From positions 23,180,330-23,244,329 of the forward strand of contig OX621245.1 in assembly GCA_951640165.1 (NCBI GenBank): a DNA stretch of 64,000 nucleotides. The letters are read 5' to 3'. A model generated the notes under the pieces. The model saw only the letters and a program-made list of their open reading frames with translations, was not told where the DNA came from and searched no databases. Below are positions 57,108 to 64,000 of this stretch, in pieces (positions within the stretch are counted from its first letter, which is position 1; every line of letters begins with the position of its first letter). The translations under genes were made by a program, and so were the position numbers. The DNA comes from Pseudoips prasinana (lineage: Eukaryota > Arthropoda > Insecta > Lepidoptera > Nolidae).

Positions 57108-60100
57108 TTACATATTAACTTATCGGAATATGAACTCTATACATCTGTATATCGATGACTATATGTGTACATGGCTCATTGATACCGGAGCATCATTGTC
57201 TGCTGTGAAACAAAGCGTGATTCACGCATCGAGCGAGTTTATTCGCCCTAAGACGACACACATAAATGGTATTGGTGGTCAAATTACATCTACTGGGTGC
57301 ATATAGTTGATATTACGTAACGAAAATAATGAATCATTTACACATGACTTCTACATTTTTAACGATTTGCCATTAAATGTAGACGGAATTATAGGACAAG
57401 ATTTTCTATCAAAATTTAATTCTATAATTAATTTTGAAAATCAAACATTAACGTTGCAAAATAGTGAGGGAATTCCGATTATTTTACCTGTACAGTTATA
57501 TTCGATAGGAAATACAAATGATAACGCATGTATAAAGTTGCCCGCGCGATGTGAAATTCAAGTAGATATTCCAACTAATAGGACAGGTGATTGTGTAGTA
57601 ATCTCAAATGAGATTTGCGAAGGTGTATTTTTAGCTAATTCGATATGTAAGAGTAAAAACGGTAGGGTGACCATGCGTATTATGAACACACGGGAAACTG
57701 ATGTTAATTTACGTTGTTTTACACCAGAAATTCGTGATTTAAAAGAATATCATTGTTATTCGTTTAATAGAATAGTAAATAACGCGGATAGGGTAAAATC
57801 TTTGTTTTCTTTGCTTAATCTTAATTATTTGATTAAAGAAGAGGAGACTTCTATAGCAAATATTTGTGCAAAATTTGCGGATATTTTTCATTTACCCGGG
57901 GACAAATTAAATACAACAAACTTGTATGAACAAAAAATTCATTTAAAAGAAAATATTAGTCCCGTTTATAAAAAACCTTATCGTCTTCCACATTCTCAAA
58001 AAGCAGAAATAAATAAACAAATAAAACAAATGTTGGAAAATGACATTATAGAGGAGTCGACGTCTGAATGGTCGAGTCCTTTACTGATTGTTCCGAAAAA
58101 GACTGATGCTAGGGGTGAAAAAAAGTGGCGTGTTGTGATTGATTATAGGGGATTGAATGAGTGCATACAAAATGATAATTTTCCACTACCAAACATAACC
58201 GAAATTTTGGATTCTTTGTCAGGGGCTATGTATTTCAGCCATTTAGACCTTAATCAAGGCTATTACCAAATTAAATTAGACCCAGAGAGTCGTAAATACA
58301 CTGCATTTTTAGCTGACAAGGTATATCAAATGAAACGCCTTCCCATGGGCTTAAAATTAAGTCCGAGTGCGTTTACTAGAGCGATGACTGTAGCACTATC
58401 GGGTTTAAATTACGAAAAGTGCATTGTTTATTTAGATGACATAATAATAATGGGTAGAAATTTGCAAACACATAATAAAAACCTAATTGACGTTTTTACA
58501 AGGCTTCGAGACGTAAATTTGAAGTTAAATCCATTAAAGTGTACATTTTTGAAGAAGGAACTTTTGTATTTAGGTCACGTGGTAACACCAGAGGGTATAA
58601 AGCCAGATGAAAATAAAGTTAAAGTTTTACAAAATTATCCGATTCCGAAAAATGCAGACGAGGTCCGTAGATTCGTTGCATTTGCAAATTATTATCGGAA
58701 ATTTATTCCGAATTTTGCTAAAATTACATTACCTTTAACGAACTTGACAAAAAAATATATAGAATTTAATTGGAGTAAGGAATGTTTACATGTGTTCGAG
58801 ACATTGAAAAAAGCGTTAATTAGTCCTCCATTATTACAATATCCAAATTTTTCAAAGGAAAATGAATTTATTTTGAATACCGATTCATCGGGGTTTTCGA
58901 TTGGGTGTGTGCTAGCAAATGGAGACAAAAAACCGATAGCATATGCTAGTCGCCCACTAAACAAAGCGGAGCGTAACTATCCGATAATTGAGAAAGAGCT
59001 TTTGGCGATAGTTTGGGCTGTTAAGTACTTTCGCCCTTATTTATATGGACGCCGGTTTAGGGTTATCACGGATCATAAACCGTTGATTTATTTATTTAAC
59101 ATGCGCGACCCTTCCAGTAGGTTAACAAAGTTTCGATTATGTCTGGAGGAATATGATTTTGTAGTAGAATATATGAAAGGAAAAGATAATGCAGCTGCAG
59201 ATGCACTATCTAGGATTGAATTGACGAGTGAAGAGTTGAAGAGCATGTATGAGTGTGTGATAGGGGTCATGACTAGAGCGCAATATAGAAGAATGGAAGA
59301 AGAGAAAAATGAAAATGTATTGACTGATAAGAGTTCCGGCAATGATCGGTCTGATCAACCAAGAGTTGCGGAAATTTTTAAAAAACCATATCATTTTACA
59401 GAGTTAAACTTTGATGAAAAATGTTTACACATACATAATAAACAAACCGATAATTGTTATAGTAGAAATAGGTACCTAATATATTCACCGTCATTGTCAT
59501 TAATATCGGTAAATCGAAGCTCTCGATCATGTTTCAAACGAGATTTGTTCGTGAGAGAGTTAGAGCAGATATGTAAACAAAATGATATAAAAGAATTATG
59601 CATAATTAGAAATAATGACAATAAAGAAATAATTACCGAGTTAGCATGTATTATTACGAAAATGAAAAAGTGGGAAGGTCCACGATTGTTTATTATTAAA
59701 GGAGTGAGTAGAGTAGAAAATAAAGACGATCGTAAAGTTATTTTGAATGATTACCATATTTTACCCAGCAGTGGCCATGCTGGTATTCGAAGGATGACTA
59801 ATAACATTAAAAGACTTTATTACTGGACAGGAATGGACCGTGACATAGCTAATTTTGTTAGAAAGTGCGAACAGTGTCAAAAACAAAAGTTCCATAAGCA
59901 CACCCGAGAGCCAATGTGTATAACTACAACAGCGACGTCAGCATTCGATAAAATATATTTGGATTTGGTTGGACCGCTTAGTAAAGATTGTAATGACTAT
60001 TGTTACATATTGACTCTTCAATGTGAACTTACAAAATATGTAGAAGCTTACCCGTTAATAAATAAAGAAACTCAAACAGTTGCCCGAGCTTTTGTTGACA

Positions 60101-60753
60101 ATTTTATACTGCGTTACGGTATTCCACGCGAAATCGCGACAGACAGAGGTAGTGAATTCATCTCATCAACCATGAAAGATACATGTCAATTATTGGGTAT
60201 TAACTGTATTCAGTCAACAGCATATCACCATGAGTCGATTGGTTCTTTAGAAAATTCTCACAAGGCCTTGGGAGCTTTCTTAAGGATACAAACAGATAAC
60301 CAGGCTCATATGTGGAGCAACTGGTTACAATATTGGTGTTTTTCGTACAACACAACAGTGCATTCTGAAACTAGATATACACCCTTCGAACTTGTTTTTG
60401 GCAAATTATGTAACATTCCAAACAACCTTTTGAAAAATGTAGACCCAGTATATAATTTTGATGACTATCCCAAAGAATTAAAATTTAGACTACAAAAATC
60501 ATGTGAAGATGCACGAAATAATTTAATTCAATCCAAAATTTGTAGAAAAACAAAATATGACAGACAATGTAATTCAGTTAACTATAATACTGGAGATTTG
60601 TTACTTTTAAGAAATGAAAATAGGGAAAAATTAGATCAAGTATATTTAGGTCCTTTTACGGTTATAGAAGAATTAGGCGTAAATGTTAAAATAATGCAAA
60701 AGGGAAAGGAAAATGTTGTTCACAAAAACAGAACTATTCCATTTTATATGTAA
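57046..60753 (+). CDS. pol: Pol polyprotein: protease, RT, RNase H, integrase; interrupted by one in-frame TAG
   Basis: Makes the enzymes that process Gag-Pol, copy the RNA into DNA and insert it. The frame overlaps the end of gag and is +1 to it. An aspartic protease begins with the active site LIDTGASLSAV (57175-57207). A TAG at 57304-57306 then interrupts the protease; the same frame continues with the flap-distal IIGQDFL. Downstream: RT with WRVVIDYRGLNECIQ, FSHLDLNQGYYQIKLD (motif A) and YLDD (58429-58440); RNase H with TDSSGFSIGCVLA, EKELLAIVWAVK and TDHKPL; integrase zinc motif H...H and CEQCQKQK, then the core D of LDLVGPL, D of TDRGSEF and E of GSLENSH; a C-terminal GPFTVIEE block; stop 60751. 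Apart from the TAG the frame is intact and all catalytic residues are visible. No envelope follows. Confidence 0.9.
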
Positions 60754-61016
60754 CGAGTTATAATATTATTGTGAAGAGTGTACATTTATAAGTAGTTATG
60801 CATATCTATTATTATGTTTAAAGTTGCTATGTTATTCATGCTAAGATTAAGACAATGTGTTATTATATAAATAGAGTATCAAATATCTTTAGGTCTTTAT
60901 GTACTCAGAAACTAGTTGTTAGAGTGATGATGCAATATGTATGCGTGTATTAATTTTAAGAAAAAAAAAATGTTATTGTAATGCCATTATTTTTTTTCTC
61001 AAAATCAGGGGGATGA
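60754..61016 (+). other. Element 3' leader with polypurine tract
   Basis: A non-coding 260 bp after pol. AAAATCAGGGGGATGA (61001-61016) abuts the right LTR and is the polypurine primer for plus-strand DNA synthesis. Confidence 0.8.
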
Positions 61017-61222
61017 TGTGATGTATGACTAAGTGTATATTGAACTTTCCGTATATGGTGTACGCGTGCAACCTAATTATTGTATTTGTACCTAGCTCAT
61101 AAGATCATTTATTTTAACAATATACTTTCATACGTTAAACTGACCGGTTGTCTTTTCATTTATTCGCCTTTACATAAATGTAGTAATCTACCTATTACCA
61201 GTGAAGCACGTCTAGCTTCGTA
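61017..61222 (+). repeat. 3' LTR
   Basis: By eye identical to 55206-55411, and followed by the duplicated target TTCT. Confidence 0.9.
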
Positions 61223-61275
61223 TTCTGATATTCGTCGACGTCGCCACGCAGCAAGATTGGATCTAAACCGTCTAT
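61223..61275 (-). repeat. SINE C, 5' portion after the LTR element
   Basis: TTCTGATATTCGTCGACGTC and GCCACGCAGCAA match the complement of the SINE C start at 5631 (GCTGTGTGGTGACGGCGG), completing the SINE cut at 55205. Confidence 0.8.
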
Positions 61276-61350
61276 CAATCCAAGTTAGGCGTTCTGTTGT
61301 TAAATTACGAATAAATATATTTCAATAATTTAAATAATCTTGAAATTAAA

Positions 61351-61675
61351 TTCACCTGTGGTGCAGGGGCTAAGGTCAAGACCTGGCTACTACTTTGACC
61401 ATATACCGTATGCCCAGTAGTTAAGACATTAGTCTCGCCGCTGCGTCTTCCGGGTTTGATTCCCGCATATGAGAACCATTTGTGGGACTCATTAATAGTT
61501 AACTATTTGTATTACCCCTTAATAGTTGTCCTGAGTCTGGATGTATTTTGTATCCGTCAATTATATGTTTGTAAAGTACCCCGACACATAGAATTTAATT
61601 TTCTGTTGTTTAATTAAAATAAAAGACGATTATCCTTAGTTCGGGCGTTCCCTTAAAAAAATAAAAAAGGAATAT
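61351..61675 (+). repeat. SINE E, diverged copy with insertions
   Basis: ACCTGTGGTGCAGGGGCTAAG, a second head-like stretch CCAGTAGTTAAGACATTAG, B box GGGTTTGATTCCCGC and body GAGTCTGGATGTATTTTG. The A-box region appears duplicated and about 40 AT-rich bp are inserted near the end. Confidence 0.65.
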
Positions 61676-62514
61676 TCCATGTGAGTTATAAATGTTTAAA
61701 TAACAAATTGTGAGTGAAGCATACAAATTATATAATTTTTATTCTGATAGTCATATTTTGTATTATTTAAGGATATAGGATTACTAAGATTCTTGTGAGG
61801 TACGTGATATAATTAAATTTAATGTAAGTATACGCATGCAAACTAACATAATTAATTAGAAGACAGAAAGGTTTTCCCGTTTAAAACACTGTTCAAACGG
61901 ATTCGCGAAAACAAAATACGACCGAAAAGCGGAGCTGGTCAACCCAAAATATTCATAAACAGTTGACCTAAACAAAGCACACAAATCCAACGCAAAAAAT
62001 TGTAATACTTCGCCGCAAAACAACCGTGTACCAGCCGCGTTCTTTTAATTCCCCGGCAAAACATACCAGGACGAAAAAAAAACATGAAATACTTCAGTGA
62101 AACAACGAGAAATCCTGTGGCTAAAGGTAATAAGTGAAAGTGCCTCCCGCACCGCTAAATTAAATATGAATGCCGGTGTTACAGCACTCTTTCGTAGTTG
62201 AAATATAATCCCTACCTTTTTCAGTTCATGTTGTTTTTATTGTAGTTTTTACGAGCGAGCGACACTGATAGTGACGTGGCTTCTTTAATATAAACATTGC
62301 ATTAAGGTATTATATTAGGTTGCGTGCTGTGTTATGATAAGAAAATTTGAGAAAATGTGGTGTATACTGTTTTCTGTCATGACATTGTATTAGTGTAAAA
62401 GTGAGTCGCAAGTGAAGTAATCTCAGTGGAATCACGTAACTCGTCCTACTATTGAGAGATGTGTATTCTCGCTAGGTAGAATGCTTTCAACTAAAACACA
62501 AAATATTTTTTATT
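61676..62514. other. Nothing recognised
   Basis: No gene or shared repeat that I can support. Includes GC-richer scraps (61890-62050). Confidence 0.4.
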
Positions 62515-62772
62515 GATATGATGGGCCTGTTGGCGTGTTTAGCAAATACTTGCTTTTCACGCCGGAGGTTGTGGACAGATAATAGTGTGCATGAACATGT
62601 CTGTTTATCCTGAGTCTGGGTGTAATTATCTATGTATATAAGTATGTATTTACAAAAGAATAGTAGTATATGTAGTAAAACACTTAGATATCTGGTTTCC
62701 ATAGTACAAGCTCTGCTTAGTTTGGGATCAGATGGCCGTGTGTAAATAATGTCCCAAGATATTATTATTTGT
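62515..62772 (+). repeat. SINE D relative, older copy
   Basis: CTGTTGGCGTGTTTAGCAAA, GAGTCTGGGTGTAATTATC and CTCTGCTTAGTTTGGGATC, the sense version of 15645-15895. ATTATTATTT tail. Confidence 0.7.
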
Positions 62773-63540
62773 ATAGGTATATACTTGTAGCTTACTTACT
62801 TATCGTATGGGCAGTGGTTACCTTGGTGTCAGCGTTGTTAAAACCACCCAGTAGGCCTCTGACATGGGTAAACGACTGTTGTCTAATGATTACGACAGGG
62901 AACGACAGCTTAACGCGGCCTCCGAAGCACGGAGACGCTCAGAAATTAAACCACTTTGGCGGTTAACAATCTATGAACTAACCGGGAGCCTAGCTGTTAA
63001 CCTCACCGATCAGTTACGGACTGTTGATAGCATCTAGCTATGATCGCCTCTTACTTGTAACTGCATGACGGGACATGAGATACAGTATCTATTCTGTCTA
63101 ATAGTACTACTCGTCACTCATTTTAAGACTGAAGTCATTTTATGCGCACAGGGAGCTGTATTAAAACTGTAATCAAAATATTAATAATATTTCGACAAAT
63201 AAAAACAAACTTAGTTAGTTATATGTATTCATTTTTTTATTTTTATGTGTTTGTCTCAACATGGTACACGTAATTTGAAAAATTAACCCATAATCCTAGA
63301 ACCTAGGGGTGAGGGCCTGGTGATCTGTAATACAAGATTAACCTACATCAGACACCAGCTCCTTACAAATATATATATATATATATCAGATTAATATAAA
63401 AACGTAACATCTACTACTCTACGGACTAACGTAACATAAATGTAATGTACCTATTAATGTAAAATCTTTTTGTGAGGAGAAATAAACATTTTATTATTAT
63501 TATTATTAAAACTTACGTGAGGTGCTAACATAATGAAATA
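62773..63540. repeat. Decayed repeats, including a retroposon 3' end
   Basis: GCGGCCTCCGAAGCACGGAG near 62915 belongs to a dispersed lepidopteran repeat as I recall it. 63470-63508 (GAGAAATAAACATT and ATTATTATT) looks like a retroposon end with polyadenylation signal and simple tail. A TA microsatellite lies at 63368-63386. Confidence 0.4.
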
Positions 63541-63662
63541 TAGTTACGGGTAACTCACGTAATTAATTTTATTTTGGATTAGGCCAACCGTTTCAACTTC
63601 TTCTGGAAGCCATCTTCAGGGCGAATCCAACATAAAATTAATTAAGTGAGTTACCCGTTACT
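63541..63662. mobile_element. Foldback MITE with arms of about 40 bp
   Basis: AGTTACGGGTAACTCACGTA and TTAATTTTATTTTGGATT pair with the right arm (GAATCCAACATAAAATTAAT; GTGAGTTACCCGTTACT). The loop includes GGAAGCCATCTTCAGG. Non-coding. Confidence 0.85.
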
Positions 63663-63674
63663 ATCTTTGACCCG

Positions 63675-63905
63675 TGACGGTCACCGTAGCCTAGTTGGTA
63701 GTGCTCCTGCCTACGAAGCTGGTGGTCCTGGGTTCGAATCCCGGTAAGTGAAAATATTTGTGTGAAGAGCACGAATATTTGTTTCTATATAAGTATTTAT
63801 CTATCTATATAAGTATGTATATTGTCGCCTGGTACCCATAGTACAAGCTTTGCTTAGTTTGGGGCTAGGATGATCTGTGTCACATTGTCCCCAGATATTA
63901 TTATT
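63675..63905 (+). repeat. SINE D, near-complete copy
   Basis: Almost identical to 13435-13690. Head GTAGCCTAGTTGGTAGTGC and GGTTCGAATCCCGG; ends in ATTATTATT with a short duplication of CCCCAGATATTATT. Confidence 0.85.
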
Positions 63906-64000
63906 ATGTCCCCAGATATTATTAAACTTAGTTTGTGGTTAAAAATCTATAACTATGTTGTTAAAATGGTAGACACATAAAAGATTGTAGGTTTTGTACT

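Larger units (their letters stand above)
55206..61222 (+). mobile_element. Full-length Ty3/gypsy-type LTR retrotransposon
   Basis: A complete 6.0-kb element: LTR, primer site, leader with a small ORF, gag, pol (protease, reverse transcriptase, RNase H, integrase), polypurine tract, LTR. It is flanked by the target duplication TTCT (or ATTCT; the A is shared) and inserted in a SINE C copy. The two LTRs appear identical over 206 bp, so insertion is recent. Domain order RT-RNase H-integrase places it in Ty3/gypsy. The primer site fits tRNA-Arg, and gag has no CCHC knuckle, features I associate with the mdg1/412 group. No envelope gene is present. Confidence 0.95.

Noticed and set aside
1..64000. 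CRISPR array, bacterial operon, origin or riboswitch
   Set aside because: No regularly spaced repeats of the right form, no Shine-Dalgarno-led ORF strings; all evidence points to insect nuclear DNA.

Overview
This looks like nuclear DNA of a moth or butterfly (Lepidoptera). It is AT-rich, contains no prokaryotic-style gene order, and is packed with repeat types I associate with lepidopteran genomes: tRNA-derived SINEs, RTE-type LINE tails ending in GATGAT repeats, short Helitrons ending in CTAG, foldback MITEs, and CR1-, R1- and Jockey-like LINE pieces. The species cannot be named from the sequence. All family names rest on motif recognition from memory, not on a database search.

No complete host gene was found. 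The best host-coding signal is one small exon at 12733-12805 (+). It has a strong acceptor, a strong donor and a single open frame that reads like a secretory signal peptide. A possible zero-length recursive splice site lies 4.3 kb upstream at 8385/8386 on the same strand. Together they suggest that much of the window is large intron of an unidentified plus-strand gene for a secreted or membrane protein.

Layout. 0-8 kb: decayed repeats, a threefold tandem repeat (3606-4872), a 232-bp tandem duplication carrying SINE pieces (5542-6030), two Helitrons, and a perfect 27-bp-stem hairpin (7512-7570). 8.7-11.4 kb: one SINE split by a Jockey-like LINE (target-site duplication AGTGA) and again by another retroposon (duplication AGTCT). 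11.4-42 kb: a mosaic of SINEs, MITEs, foldbacks, RTE tails, a dead mariner transposase and the host exon. 42.1-46.6 kb: an almost complete CR1-like LINE on the minus strand, with ORF1 and ORF2 each broken by one in-frame stop. 47-54.5 kb: Helitrons and SINEs, including a SINE split by an R1-like LINE.

55206-61222 holds the most informative element. It is a full-length Ty3/gypsy-type LTR retrotransposon with identical LTRs, a tRNA-Arg-type primer site, gag, and a pol frame (protease, reverse transcriptase, RNase H, integrase) in the +1 frame. It also has a small leader ORF coding for a one-pass membrane microprotein. The element sits inside an older SINE, and pol has a stop codon in the middle of the protease. 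The last 2.7 kb is again SINEs and a foldback MITE.

The interacting genes are those of the mobile elements. Gag and Pol of the LTR element would form its particle, copy its RNA and integrate the DNA. LINE proteins act on their own RNA and probably on the SINE and RTE-tailed RNAs seen here. The MITEs and Helitrons encode nothing and would depend on enzymes made elsewhere.
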